Below, in pieces: positions 40,810-50,202 of a stretch of DNA of 64,000 nt (within the stretch, counting starts at the first letter, position 1; each line of letters begins with the position of its first letter). The notes under the pieces are model-generated. The model was not told where the DNA came from, made no database searches, and worked only from the letters and a program-made list of their open reading frames with translations. The position numbers were made by a program, and so were the translations under genes. The stretch comes from an uncultured Bacteroidales bacterium (GTDB lineage Bacteria > Bacteroidota > Bacteroidia > Bacteroidales > UBA932): assembly GCA_934725575.1 (NCBI GenBank), contig CAKVCK010000008.1, positions 1 to 64,000 on the forward strand. The letters are read 5' to 3'.

Positions 40810-43000
40810 CATTCAACGTATGCTGGCCGGATGCCAAAACCGATGTTTTGGAATTCGGAAGAACTACCTGCGCCTCTGTGCCTTCCGGAACATCGATAGT
40901 GAGTTCAGCCGTCTTTGACTTGGAATATTTCCGTGTAAGGGAGACTCTGATTGTGCCGTACTTGGTCTCAAACGAGGTGGATGCACGCTTGAGCCATCCC
41001 ATCTGAGGACGGACAGAGAACGTCTTGAATCCCGGAGTCAAAGGTGCGACTCCACAGACCTTCTGACAGAGCAGGATTATATTTGCCCCAGACCAGGCGT
41101 GGTTGCTGGAATTCGTCCAGTTCCAATGCTCGTAAAGAGTTGAGCTTCGGTCGTCCATAATCGTCGCCATTCTTCTTTTCATCCTGTCGAGCGCGGCAGA
41201 GGATTGTCCAGTAACAAACAGAGCCTCGACCATATATTTCTCCATATAGGTTGATGCCATATCAGTTGTCTTCAGGATTTCAGAGATGACCTGATATTTC
41301 TCTTCAGACGCGATTCCGGAAAGAACGGCCATAGCCTGCGGCCTGTCATCCGTACGATCCTTATACGATGGACTACGGTAACCGTTTCCTGTCCAGTACA
41401 AACGGTTGTAGGAATCCTTCAAACGAGCCATAACCGATTCGATCATAGCCACATCTTCAGCACGGCCAAGCATTCTGGCGAACTCCAGTTCCGATTTCAA
41501 GGCGAGATAGTAGAGACAAGGCATCAAGGCGTATTTATCGACAGGAGAATCCGCGTCCGGCCAGTCCCAATCACCTGTCCGGTAGATAGGGAGACCATCC
41601 TCATCCAACTTCCAGACCTTATGCAAGTACTTTTTCATCCTATCATAGACAACCGGAACAAAAGCGTTGTTATCTGAATAGAAATATTGTGTATAGAAAC
41701 CATACCATCCCAAAGCTGCCAGCATCTGAGACGGAAGTTCCGCCGAATAGTTCATCGCCGGAACCGGTGATGACAGGACACCATCGACGCGCTGCCAGTT
41801 CATCAGCTCGTATATTCCTTTTTCAGCCAGCTTCCAAGAAGAAGGTGACAATGAATAGAAAGCCATACCGAGCTCATTCACCTCATCACCCCACCATTGA
41901 GCCCTCTCTCTGTCAGGACAGTCCATATAAGTGTCCCTCATACAAACATAAAGGGTACGGACAGCCTTCCTCCAATATTCATTAAGGAAAGGATCGTCGC
42001 ACTCGAATGTGCCGGTGATCTCCGTGTCATAGCCGGTCTCACGGTACTTGACATCAATAACTTCCACATCAGAGGGGACAATGTACATCATCTTATCGCC
42101 ATTCAGCCAACCGAGGCTTTCATATTCCTGAACACCGTCTCTGGTGATATATTCACACCACAGACACTGTGTTTTGGCCAAGGCTACCTTGTAGTGGTCG
42201 GTCAGCATTTTGATTGTGCGGCCGGCTGGCGCCTTGACTTTCAGATATGGCGTGATCTGGGCATTGTACGGCAACGAGCAAACCAATGTGTCTCCGGAGC
42301 GACGCACTTCTGGATAGTCCATCAAGCCTGTACATTTCCACATTGGAATCGGCCTTTTGACCAACTTCCCGAATGGTGGTTCTCCCACAATGACAGGGAG
42401 TTCCATCGCCCGGCCAAGACGAGGCGCGGACGGGCTACACCAATTGGTGATGTCTTTTCTTGCGTCAAAACTAAGATTGCTCTCCGGAAGCCTGTAGTTG
42501 GCCTCAGGCTCCCCGGCAGTCCCATAAGCCTTATAGACAGTGGCATCCCAAGTCTTGTCAGACAATATCTCAAATCCTGGAGCCTTCGCCTCAAAAAGCA
42601 GCCCGGCCACCCCACTGTCGGCGTGGCTGAAACCATTACGGCCGAAATGCCAGACCAAAACCGAGAGACAATTCTCCCCTTTGCGAAGATATGGAGCGAT
42701 GTCTATCTCGTCATAATAGGTGTCACCAGGAGACGGACCTCGTTTCAGACCGCCTTCAAAAACAGCGAGAGAGTCATTTATCCAAAGCCAATATTTTGAG
42801 TCAGCGGCGATTCTGGCCACCATCTCATCAGGAACTTCAGAGACATTCAACTCCTTTTTGAAGGCCAGCCAGGAATTGGCCTCACTACGGCATTCCTGCT
42901 TTCCGATCCAACGTGCCTTCCAAACTTCCTGAGCGGAAAGCATAGTGGCCGCAAGCGTAACGCCAGCGGCCACACAAACTATCAGACGATGCGCAAACAT
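40793..43000 (-). CDS. GH78 family alpha-L-rhamnosidase-like hydrolase (second of tandem pair)
   Basis: 735 aa. Signal peptide (LIVCVAAGVTLAATMLSAQ). An N-terminal galactose-binding-like beta domain (WKARWIG ... WINDSLAVFEGGLKRGPSPGDTYYDEIDIAPYLRKGEN) precedes an (alpha/alpha)6 barrel with the GH78 signature CPDRERAQWWGDEVNELG. It ends in a beta-sandwich with FKTFSVRPQMG. It would remove terminal alpha-L-rhamnose from glycans or plant glycosides in the periplasm. It is a tandem paralogue of the next gene with the same layout; their ends overlap by 1 nt (TGATG). No SusC/SusD pair is in view. Confidence 0.85.
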   Translation of the reverse strand: MFAHRLIVCVAAGVTLAATMLSAQEVWKARWIGKQECRSEANSWLAFKKELNVSEVPDEMVARIAADSKYWLWINDSLAVFEGGLKRGPSPGDTYYDEIDIAPYLRKGENCLSVLVWHFGRNGFSHADSGVAGLLFEAKAPGFEILSDKTWDATVYKAYGTAGEPEANYRLPESNLSFDARKDITNWCSPSAPRLGRAMELPVIVGEPPFGKLVKRPIPMWKCTGLMDYPEVRRSGDTLVCSLPYNAQITPYLKVKAPAGRTIKMLTDHYKVALAKTQCLWCEYITRDGVQEYESLGWLNGDKMMYIVPSDVEVIDVKYRETGYDTEITGTFECDDPFLNEYWRKAVRTLYVCMRDTYMDCPDRERAQWWGDEVNELGMAFYSLSPSSWKLAEKGIYELMNWQRVDGVLSSPVPAMNYSAELPSQMLAALGWYGFYTQYFYSDNNAFVPVVYDRMKKYLHKVWKLDEDGLPIYRTGDWDWPDADSPVDKYALMPCLYYLALKSELEFARMLGRAEDVAMIESVMARLKDSYNRLYWTGNGYRSPSYKDRTDDRPQAMAVLSGIASEEKYQVISEILKTTDMASTYMEKYMVEALFVTGQSSAALDRMKRRMATIMDDRSSTLYEHWNWTNSSNHAWSGANIILLCQKVCGVAPLTPGFKTFSVRPQMGWLKRASTSFETKYGTIRVSLTRKYSKSKTAELTIDVPEGTEAQVVLPNSKTSVLASGQHTLNVKADF

Positions 43001-45243
43001 CAGTCAACCTTGATTTTCAATGAATATTTCCCTGCGGCCAGTGACTTAGGCTTTCCGTTGGAAGCGGTGACGGTCACGGTTGTGCCTTCCGGAACCTCGA
43101 TTGTGAGCGAGGCTGTGTGCGCCTTGGCGGATTTCCTGCTGAGTGAGACACGAATCATTCCGTAATGGGTCTCAAGAGCGGCGGAAGCGGTCTTCAATGT
43201 CCCCATCTGAGGCTTGACCTCGAAAGTCTGGAATCCAGGGGCCGTCGGCTCGATACCGCAGAGCTTCTGGCTCAGGATCGTAAGCGGACCGCCGCTCCAG
43301 GCGTGGTTGATCGTGCCGCCACCGAAACCTTCACTGCCGATTCCCCAACCCTCGAACAAGGTCGTGTAGTCGTACTTTAGCATCTTGGCGTAACGGGACT
43401 TCATCCTTTCGATGGCGAAGTCGGCGTGTCCCATCTTGAAGAGAGCCTCAAGGACGTATTTCTCCATATAAGGGCTGGCGTGATATTCCTTTTTAAGGGT
43501 CTCGAACAGAGCCGGGTACTTGTCCGGTGAGGCAAGGCCGGAGACAACGGCCATAGCCTGCGCGCGGTCATCAGTCTGTTTCTTGTAGTTAGGGTCACGG
43601 TAGGCGGAACCGGTCCAATACTGTGCGTCAAACGCATCGGAGATCCTTTTCATCAAAGCTTCGATAGTCTCCGCATCCCTCTGCCTGCCGAGAATGCGGG
43701 CGAATTCCTTTTGAGACCTGAGGGCAAGATAATACCAGCAGTTTGTCAAGACTTCAGTGTCAATGTCGTCTCCCCAGTCGCCCCAGTTCCAGTCTCCGGT
43801 ACGGACATTCAGAAGACCATTATCCTTGAAGGTCCAGAGACCGCTTCTGAACAGATAACGCTCAACCTTAGGATAGATCTCAGCCACGAAACTGCTGTCG
43901 CCGCTGAACCAGTACTGAGTGTGGAAACCGTACCAGCCCACGGAAGCGAGCATCTGGAGCGGAAGCTCGATCACACGGTTGCCGGCCGGCACCGGAGAAT
44001 AAATCACCCCGTTAGCCTCCTGCCAGTTCATCAGCTCAAGAATACCCTTTCTGGCAAGCAACTGTCCGGATGGTGACAACGCATAGAAAGCCTCACCCAA
44101 TTCGTTGACCTCATCTCCCCACCACTGGGCGCGCTCACGGTCAGGGCAATCCATATAGGTGTCGCGCATTGTGATGTAAAGCGTCCTTGCGGAGCGTTTC
44201 CAAAGTTCGTTAAGGAACTGATCCTCGCACTCGAACGAGCCGGAGAACTCGGTGTCATAACCGGTCTCACGGTACTTAAGATCAATGACTTTCACTCCCG
44301 AGGGTACGATGTACCAAACCTCGTGGCCGTTCATCCAGCCGAGGTTCTCATATTCCTGAACACCTTTGCGGGCAATGTACTCAGCGCGGACATTGTTCTC
44401 GCTGCCGCCACGATAGTTGTCGGTCATTATCCTGACCATCTCGCCACCGTTCGCCTCGACCTTGAGGTATGGAGTTATCTGGGCGTTGTAAGGCAGCTTG
44501 CAATAGACGGTGTCATTGGATTGACGTACAGAGACATATTCCTTGAGTCCGTAATCCTTCCACATCGGGATCGGGCGCTCGACGAGCTCGCCCATCGCCG
44601 GCCACGCCATCTCATCCACATTGTCGGCCCCGTGCATCTTGCGGCGGACGTCAAAGCCAGGCATATTCCAACCCTGCAGATCTTTGCGCGCGTCGAAGCG
44701 GATGTTGCTTTCCGGGAGACGGTAGTTCGGGTGAGGAGCGTCCGTGCTGCTGTAGGCAGGGTTAGGAACACAGAGCCAGGATTTGTCGGAAAGGATCTTC
44801 AGTTCAGGAGAGACGGCCTCGAAGATCAGCACCGCCTGACCGCTGCTGTTGTGGCTGAACCCCTGCTTTCCGAAGTGCCAGAGCAGGATGGCTATCGTGT
44901 TGTTGCCCTCCTTGAGGAAGGGCGCGATGTCAACCTTGTCGTAATAGGTTCCGTTCGGGAACGGTCCACGCTTGAGCCCGCCCTCGAAGACAGCGAGTTC
45001 GCCATTGATCCACATCCAGTACTTTGAATCCACCGCGATCTTGGCGATAAGCTTGTCCGGACGTTTTGTCACATTGACTTCCTTTCGGTAGGAAATCCAG
45101 GTGTTTGTCGTGCTCTGGACCCAAGGATGAGTGATCCAATGGGCCTTCCAGTCGGAACGGGACTCCGCGCCGGCGAATGACGCCGAAGCGAGGGTCAAGG
45201 CCGCGGCAAGGGCGGTCTTTCTGATCAGATTTGAAAGTTTCAT
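43000..45243 (-). CDS. GH78 family alpha-L-rhamnosidase-like hydrolase (first of tandem pair)
   Basis: 747 aa from ATG 45243 (MKLSNLIRKT). Signal peptide (ALAAALTLASASFAGA). Same domain order as its downstream neighbour, with matching blocks WKAHWITHPW, VFEGGLKRGPFPNGTYYDKVDIAPFLKEGN, CPDRERAQWWGDEVNELG and FQTFEVKPQMG. The two keep the catalytic segment but differ in the barrel loops (for example INHAWSGGPLTILSQKLCG versus SNHAWSGANIILLCQKVCG), which suggests related but not identical substrates. Two extra Met codons upstream (45255, 45249) precede the signal peptide less well. Confidence 0.86.
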   Translation of the reverse strand: MKLSNLIRKTALAAALTLASASFAGAESRSDWKAHWITHPWVQSTTNTWISYRKEVNVTKRPDKLIAKIAVDSKYWMWINGELAVFEGGLKRGPFPNGTYYDKVDIAPFLKEGNNTIAILLWHFGKQGFSHNSSGQAVLIFEAVSPELKILSDKSWLCVPNPAYSSTDAPHPNYRLPESNIRFDARKDLQGWNMPGFDVRRKMHGADNVDEMAWPAMGELVERPIPMWKDYGLKEYVSVRQSNDTVYCKLPYNAQITPYLKVEANGGEMVRIMTDNYRGGSENNVRAEYIARKGVQEYENLGWMNGHEVWYIVPSGVKVIDLKYRETGYDTEFSGSFECEDQFLNELWKRSARTLYITMRDTYMDCPDRERAQWWGDEVNELGEAFYALSPSGQLLARKGILELMNWQEANGVIYSPVPAGNRVIELPLQMLASVGWYGFHTQYWFSGDSSFVAEIYPKVERYLFRSGLWTFKDNGLLNVRTGDWNWGDWGDDIDTEVLTNCWYYLALRSQKEFARILGRQRDAETIEALMKRISDAFDAQYWTGSAYRDPNYKKQTDDRAQAMAVVSGLASPDKYPALFETLKKEYHASPYMEKYVLEALFKMGHADFAIERMKSRYAKMLKYDYTTLFEGWGIGSEGFGGGTINHAWSGGPLTILSQKLCGIEPTAPGFQTFEVKPQMGTLKTASAALETHYGMIRVSLSRKSAKAHTASLTIEVPEGTTVTVTASNGKPKSLAAGKYSLKIKVD

Positions 45244-45425
45244 TGTCATATACATTGATTACTAATTCCGTGTTAAATGGCCAGCCGCGGCAGGATCGTG
45301 GAAGTACCACGCCAAGGCTGAAAGACAAATATAATCATTTTCATCGATGAAATGCGGGTGTTCGTCGATTTGAGTTGAATAAAATCCACAGCGCGACTAC
45401 TTTCGCAACCGGATTTTGATCATCA

Positions 45426-46778
45426 ATGAATATGAAAAAGTACGTTATCATCATTATCACAGCCTTGACGGTCGTCTCTCTGACCGCCGGCGCCCAGGCT
45501 AAGAAATGGACGTTGCAGGAATGCATCGACTACGCCGTGGAGAACAATATAGCCCTCCGGCAAAGCAGGAACGCGCATCTGGCCGGACTTGAAGACACGT
45601 ATCAGGCCAAAGCCGCTATGTTTCCTTCTCTCAACGCTTCCGCAAGTCAAGGAATCACAAACAGACCGTTCTCGGAAAGTGGGAACAGCACGGTTGTCGG
45701 ATCGGATGTCTATAGTACCTCAAAGGCAACCAGTTGGTCCGGAAACTACGGATTGAACGCAGGGGTGACTCTCTACAGCGGAGGAAGTCTTCGCACCGCT
45801 TTGAAGCAGAGCCGCTTGCAGAATTCTGTCGATTCGTTGTCCGTTGAAGAGAACACTAACGATGTCGTGATCTCGATCGTAAAGGCTTATATGCAGAGCC
45901 TTTACGCCGTCGAGGCCGTAAAGGTAAGCGAGAGCACTGCTGAGGCATCAAAAGCGGAACTTGACAGAGCGGTCGAGCTGAAAAACGCCGGGGAGCTCAG
46001 CAAGGTAGATGTCGCGCAACTGGAAAGCCAGTACGCCAGCGATCTCTATCAGATCACATCGGCGAAAGCCACATTGGACAACTACAAACTGCAACTCAAG
46101 CAGTTGCTCGAACTCGGTGTCAGCGATGAGATTGAGCTTGAGGAACCTACTGATGACGAGGCCGGAATTCTGAGACTGCTTCCGAACAAAGAGGAGGTCT
46201 ATGCAAACGCTCTCGAATCTATGCCTGAGATAAAGAAAGCAGGTCTGAACGTACAGGCTGCGGATTTAGGCATCAGACAGGCCAAATCGGCATATTCCCC
46301 TACCCTCTCAGCGACCGCCGGTATTGGTACGACCAACGTTTCCGGAACGAGCAGTTCCTTCGGCAGCCAGTTGGAGAAGAACTTCAATGAGAGCATCGGC
46401 CTGAGCCTCCAGATTCCGATCCTTCAAGGCAGAAAGGCCAAGACTGCGGTCAACAAGGCTAAGATCGAGGCCGACAACAGCAGACTGGAGCAAATGAGTG
46501 TGGAAAAGGCTCTTCTCAAGGAAGTTGAAGACACCTATCTGGAGGCGGTCTCCGCCCAGTCCAAGTACACTTCCGCCAAGGAACAAGCACGTTACGCCGA
46601 ACAAAGCTACGAACTCACGGCCGAGCAGTTCAACGTCGGAATGAAGAACACCGTGGAGCTGATCACAGCGCGGAACAACCTTCTCAACGCCCGCGTCCAG
46701 CTCCTCCAATCAAAATACACGGCATTGATGAACAATGCTCTACTCGACATTTACCAAGGAAATTATAAAATCAATTAA
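45426..46778 (+). CDS. TolC-family outer-membrane efflux protein
   Basis: 450 aa. Signal peptide (KKYVIIIITALTVVSLTAGAQA), then two OEP repeats (KWTLQECIDYAVENNIALRQSRNAHLAG; ALESMPEIKKAGLNVQAADLGIRQAKSAYSPTLSATAG) with long coiled-coil helices, ending QLLQSKYTALMNNALLDIYQGNYKI. Forms the outer-membrane channel of a tripartite pump with the three genes that follow. ATG 46780 of the adaptor follows 1 nt after the stop. Confidence 0.9.
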   Translation: MNMKKYVIIIITALTVVSLTAGAQAKKWTLQECIDYAVENNIALRQSRNAHLAGLEDTYQAKAAMFPSLNASASQGITNRPFSESGNSTVVGSDVYSTSKATSWSGNYGLNAGVTLYSGGSLRTALKQSRLQNSVDSLSVEENTNDVVISIVKAYMQSLYAVEAVKVSESTAEASKAELDRAVELKNAGELSKVDVAQLESQYASDLYQITSAKATLDNYKLQLKQLLELGVSDEIELEEPTDDEAGILRLLPNKEEVYANALESMPEIKKAGLNVQAADLGIRQAKSAYSPTLSATAGIGTTNVSGTSSSFGSQLEKNFNESIGLSLQIPILQGRKAKTAVNKAKIEADNSRLEQMSVEKALLKEVEDTYLEAVSAQSKYTSAKEQARYAEQSYELTAEQFNVGMKNTVELITARNNLLNARVQLLQSKYTALMNNALLDIYQGNYKIN

Positions 46779-46779
46779 T

Positions 46780-47949
46780 ATGAAAACCAAGACTTTATGG
46801 ATCGCGGTCGGCATCATTTGCACCGCTGCGGCACTCTGGCTGATCTTCCGCCCTACCGGAAAGCAGACAGTCACTCTTGAAACAGCCAAGACTGAAAGAA
46901 TCGACATCTCCAACTCGGTCACCGCCACCGGAACGGTTGAACCTGTCACAAAGGTGGAAGTCGGCACCCAGGTGTCCGGAATCATCGACAAACTCTACGC
47001 GGACTACAACGACATCGTCAAGGCAGGTCAGGTCATCGCTGAAATGGACAAGGTGAACCTCCAGGCCGAGCTTGTCTCCTCACAGGCGCAACTCTCCGCA
47101 GCCAAGACGGAATTCGAGTACAGGGAGAAGGAATATAATAGGACCAAAACCCTGCACGACAAAGAGTTGGTCAGTGATTCTGAATATGATTCCTCGTATT
47201 ATCAATACGAAACCGCAAAGAATGCGTACAACCAGGCGCAAGCATCTTTCACCAAAGTTAAAAGAAACCTTAGCTATGCCACAATAACGTCACCTATCGA
47301 CGGCGTGGTCATCAGCAGAGCCGTGGAGGAAGGCCAGACTGTGGCAGCCGGATTCGAGACCCCTACCCTGTTCACCATAGCGAAGGATCTTGCGGATATG
47401 CAGGTGATCGCTGACGTGGACGAAGCCGACATCGGTCAGGTAAAGGAAGGCCAGAACGTCACCTTCACGGTGGACGCCTACCCGGACGATGTGTTCGGAG
47501 GAACAGTCCGTCAGGTCAGGCTGGAGGCCACCACGACATCGAACGTCGTGACCTACGAGGTGGTGATCACCGCCCCGAACCCTGATCTGAAGCTCAAGCC
47601 GGGACTCACGGCCAACGTGACCATCAACACTCTGGAAGAGAAAGATGTGCTGGCTGTGCCGACAAAGGCGCTGAGGTTCAATCCTGACCCTGAGATGCTT
47701 AAGGGATTGGGAATCGAGGTTAACGGCATCGCTGACGAGTCCGAAAAGATAGTCTGGGTAAAGAGCGAAAACTCTATCTCGCCTAAGGCGGTGACTACAG
47801 ATCACACAAGCGGAGACAAGACAGGGATCACAAGCGGCTTGACTGACGGAGAAGAGGTCGTTATAGGCCTCACGGCAGAAGCACCTAAGAAGATGGAAAC
47901 GGCTGAAAGAAGTCCGTTCGCACCGGGACCTCGTGGTGGAAAGAAATAA
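46780..47949 (+). CDS. macA: MacA-like periplasmic adaptor (membrane fusion protein)
   Basis: 389 aa from ATG 46780. One N-terminal membrane anchor (TLWIAVGIICTAAALWLIF), then lipoyl/biotinyl-like halves (TATGTVEPVTKVEVGTQVSGIIDKLY; YATITSPIDGVVISRAVEEGQTVA), a coiled-coil hairpin (about 95-155) and a beta-barrel domain (VIADVDEADIGQVKEGQNVTFTVDAYPDD). It links the MacB-type transporter to the TolC channel. An extension back to 46735 lies inside the tolC-like frame and is rejected. Confidence 0.9.
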   Translation: MKTKTLWIAVGIICTAAALWLIFRPTGKQTVTLETAKTERIDISNSVTATGTVEPVTKVEVGTQVSGIIDKLYADYNDIVKAGQVIAEMDKVNLQAELVSSQAQLSAAKTEFEYREKEYNRTKTLHDKELVSDSEYDSSYYQYETAKNAYNQAQASFTKVKRNLSYATITSPIDGVVISRAVEEGQTVAAGFETPTLFTIAKDLADMQVIADVDEADIGQVKEGQNVTFTVDAYPDDVFGGTVRQVRLEATTTSNVVTYEVVITAPNPDLKLKPGLTANVTINTLEEKDVLAVPTKALRFNPDPEMLKGLGIEVNGIADESEKIVWVKSENSISPKAVTTDHTSGDKTGITSGLTDGEEVVIGLTAEAPKKMETAERSPFAPGPRGGKK

Positions 47950-47975
47950 TGCCGGCAAGATAAACTGGAAAAAGT

Positions 47976-48719
47976 ATGAAAGACGTTATCAAACTTGAGG
48001 ACATAAGGCGCGACTTTGTTGTCGGCGACGAGACCGTCCACGCATTGCGGGGAGTGTCCTTCACAATCACGGAGGGCGAGTTCGTCACTATCGTGGGAAC
48101 CTCAGGATCAGGCAAATCCACACTTCTGAATATTCTTGGATGCCTTGACACTCCGACCTCGGGGGAATATTACCTTGACGGGGTTTCGGTCAGGACGATG
48201 GACAAGAACGAGCGCGCCACATTAAGGAACCGCAAGATCGGTTTCGTGTTCCAGAACTACAATCTGCTGGCGAAAACCACAGCCATCGAGAACGTGGAGC
48301 TGCCGCTGATGTATAACCCTAAATATTCAAAGAAGGAGAGGTTCGACCGCTCCGTGGAGGCGCTGAAGGCTGTCGGTCTCGGGGACAGGCTGGAGCATAA
48401 GAGCAACCAGATGTCCGGAGGTCAGATGCAGAGGGTCGCTATCGCGAGGGCTTTGGTGAACGATCCTGCGGTGATTCTCGCTGACGAGGCGACCGGTAAT
48501 CTGGACACACGCACCAGTTTTGAGGTTCTGGTTCTGTTCCAGAAACTCCATTCCGAGGGTCGAACGATCATATTCGTGACCCATAACCCGGAGATCGTGA
48601 ACTACAGCACACGCACCATCACACTTCGGGATGGCAGGGTCACGAGCGACGTCCGGAACGAGCATATTCTTGACGCCGCGGAGGCGCTCGCCAAACTGCC
48701 GGTCGAGAACGACCGCTGA
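47976..48719 (+). CDS. MacB/LolD-type ABC transporter ATP-binding protein
   Basis: 247 aa. Walker A GTSGSGKST (about 42-50), Q-loop FQNYNLLAKTTAIENVELPLMY, signature MSGGQMQRVAIARAL, Walker B VILADEATGNLD and the switch His in VTHNPE. In Escherichia coli MacB the ATPase and permease are one chain; here they are split, as usual in Bacteroidetes. Third gene of the efflux operon, 26 nt after macA. Confidence 0.92.
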   Translation: MKDVIKLEDIRRDFVVGDETVHALRGVSFTITEGEFVTIVGTSGSGKSTLLNILGCLDTPTSGEYYLDGVSVRTMDKNERATLRNRKIGFVFQNYNLLAKTTAIENVELPLMYNPKYSKKERFDRSVEALKAVGLGDRLEHKSNQMSGGQMQRVAIARALVNDPAVILADEATGNLDTRTSFEVLVLFQKLHSEGRTIIFVTHNPEIVNYSTRTITLRDGRVTSDVRNEHILDAAEALAKLPVENDR

Positions 48720-48776
48720 GATATTCATAGATAATTTGCCTCCGCGACGAGGCAGGATATTCATAAAAGATTTTTG
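48718..48776 (+). other. Gap with small hairpin and repeated GATATTCATA before the permease gene
   Basis: GATATTCATA occurs twice (from about 48719 and 48758) on either side of the hairpin GCCTC-cgcgac-GAGGC (48738-48753). The gap separates two genes of a single pump, so it could tune the permease level, for example by processing or local structure. Low certainty. Confidence 0.3.
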
Positions 48777-48778
48777 CA

Positions 48779-49999
48779 ATGAATTTCGCCAATCTATTCA
48801 GAATAGCCCTGAAAGCACTGGGCAACAACAAGTTCAGAGGATTCCTGACGATGCTCGGCATCATTATCGGTGTCGGCTCCGTCATCACGATGCTCGCCAT
48901 CGGCCAGGGTTCGAAGAAGAGCATCCAGGCCGAGATCAGCGAGATGGGATCCAACATGATAATGATCCATCCGGGAGAGGACATGAGGGGCGGAGTCCGC
49001 CTCAGCGCCGATGACATGCAGACGCTGAAAGTCAAGGACTTCGAGGACATCCGCCAGGAATGCGCCCACATTTCCCTCGCCTCCCCTTCCGTCAATTCCT
49101 CCGGCCAGGCGGTCTACGGCGCCAACAACACACCGACCTCCGTCTACGGTGTCAACGAGGAGTTTCTCGACATCAGAGGGTACAAGGTACAGGACGGTGA
49201 CATATTCTCGGAGCAGGACATCAAGACGGCGGCCAAGGTCTGCCTCGTCGGCAAGACCGTCATCGACCAGCTCTTCACCAACGGGGAGAATCCCGTCGGG
49301 AAGGTCATCCGCTTCGGCAGTATCCCGTTCCGCATCGTGGGCGTGCTGGAGAGCAAGGGCTACAACAGCATGGGCATGGATCAGGACAACCTCATCATCA
49401 CGCCGTACACCACCGTGATGAAAAGGATCCTCGCCATCACCTACCTCCAGGAGATCGTCTGCTCCGCGCTGAGTGAGGAATATACCGACAAGGCAATCGA
49501 GGAGGTGTCGTCCGTCCTCCGGCGCAACCACAAGCTAAAGGAATCCGACGACGACGATTTCAACATCCGCTCGCAGCAGGAGCTTTCCTCGATGATGACC
49601 AGCACGAGCGATATGATGTCCACCCTACTTGCGGCTGTCGCGGGAATATCCCTCCTCGTGGGCGGCATAGGGATCATGAACATCATGTACGTCTCCGTCA
49701 CCGAGCGCACCAAGGAGATCGGTCTGAGGATGAGCATCGGAGCCAAAGGCCGTGACATCCTCGCCCAGTTCCTGATCGAGGCGATGCTGATAAGCATAAC
49801 GGGTGGACTTTTAGGTGTGATCTTAGGCGTGGCGGCATCGTACATAGTCAAAGCCGTCCTCTCCTACCCTATCCTCATCCAGCCTTGGAGCATCGTCGTC
49901 TCCTTCCTCGTCTGCACCATAATCGGCATCTTCTTCGGTTGGTACCCGGCACGCAAAGCCTCCAACCTCGACCCGATTGAGGCCATCCGCTACGAATAG
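48779..49999 (+). CDS. macB: MacB-type ABC transporter permease
   Basis: 406 aa. TM1 (KFRGFLTMLGIIIGVGSVITMLAIGQGSKKSIQ), a large periplasmic MacB_PCD domain (about 45-260), then three TM segments of the FtsX domain (LLVGGIGIMNIMYVSVTERTKEIGLRMSIGA ... FLIEAMLISITGGLLGVILG ... FFGWYPARKASNLDPIEAIRYE). The mechanotransmission type pump would move a periplasmic substrate through MacA and TolC; the substrate (macrolide, peptide, toxin or lipid) is unknown. Followed by a REP-like palindrome and a long hairpin. Confidence 0.92.
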   Translation: MNFANLFRIALKALGNNKFRGFLTMLGIIIGVGSVITMLAIGQGSKKSIQAEISEMGSNMIMIHPGEDMRGGVRLSADDMQTLKVKDFEDIRQECAHISLASPSVNSSGQAVYGANNTPTSVYGVNEEFLDIRGYKVQDGDIFSEQDIKTAAKVCLVGKTVIDQLFTNGENPVGKVIRFGSIPFRIVGVLESKGYNSMGMDQDNLIITPYTTVMKRILAITYLQEIVCSALSEEYTDKAIEEVSSVLRRNHKLKESDDDDFNIRSQQELSSMMTSTSDMMSTLLAAVAGISLLVGGIGIMNIMYVSVTERTKEIGLRMSIGAKGRDILAQFLIEAMLISITGGLLGVILGVAASYIVKAVLSYPILIQPWSIVVSFLVCTIIGIFFGWYPARKASNLDPIEAIRYE

Positions 50000-50031
50000 C
50001 GGCATATCACCACCTGGCACTTAGACACACT

Positions 50032-50055
50032 GGTCACTGAGCTTGTCGAAGTGAC
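50032..50055. repeat. REP-like palindromic repeat, copy after the efflux operon
   Basis: GGTCACT...AGTGAC around GAGCTTGTCGA, identical in core and arms to the copy at 5497-5521, 44.5 kb away. Confidence 0.8.
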
Positions 50056-50091
50056 AAAGTGTAGAAAAGGCAAAGCTGTTTTATGTGCAGG

Positions 50092-50163
50092 CGACAGCGA
50101 AAAAAAGGCAAAAGTCAAATTTTGCACGTTACCAAAATTTGACTTTTGATTTTTTCGCTGTCG
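50092..50163. repeat. Long hairpin element, copy A (flanks the kinase-like gene)
   Basis: Inner arms CAAAAGTCAAATTTTG (50109-50124) and its exact complement (50133-50148) enclose CACGTTAC. Outer arms CGACAGCGAAAAAA and TTTTTTCGCTGTCG extend the stem to about 30 bp. Copy B at 51079-51156 repeats the same sequence in the same orientation. It could terminate the efflux operon and the convergent kinase-like gene. Confidence 0.85.
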
Positions 50164-50202
50164 TTTCTTTTTTATGTGCCGCTAAACCGCCAATATAGAC
50201 TA

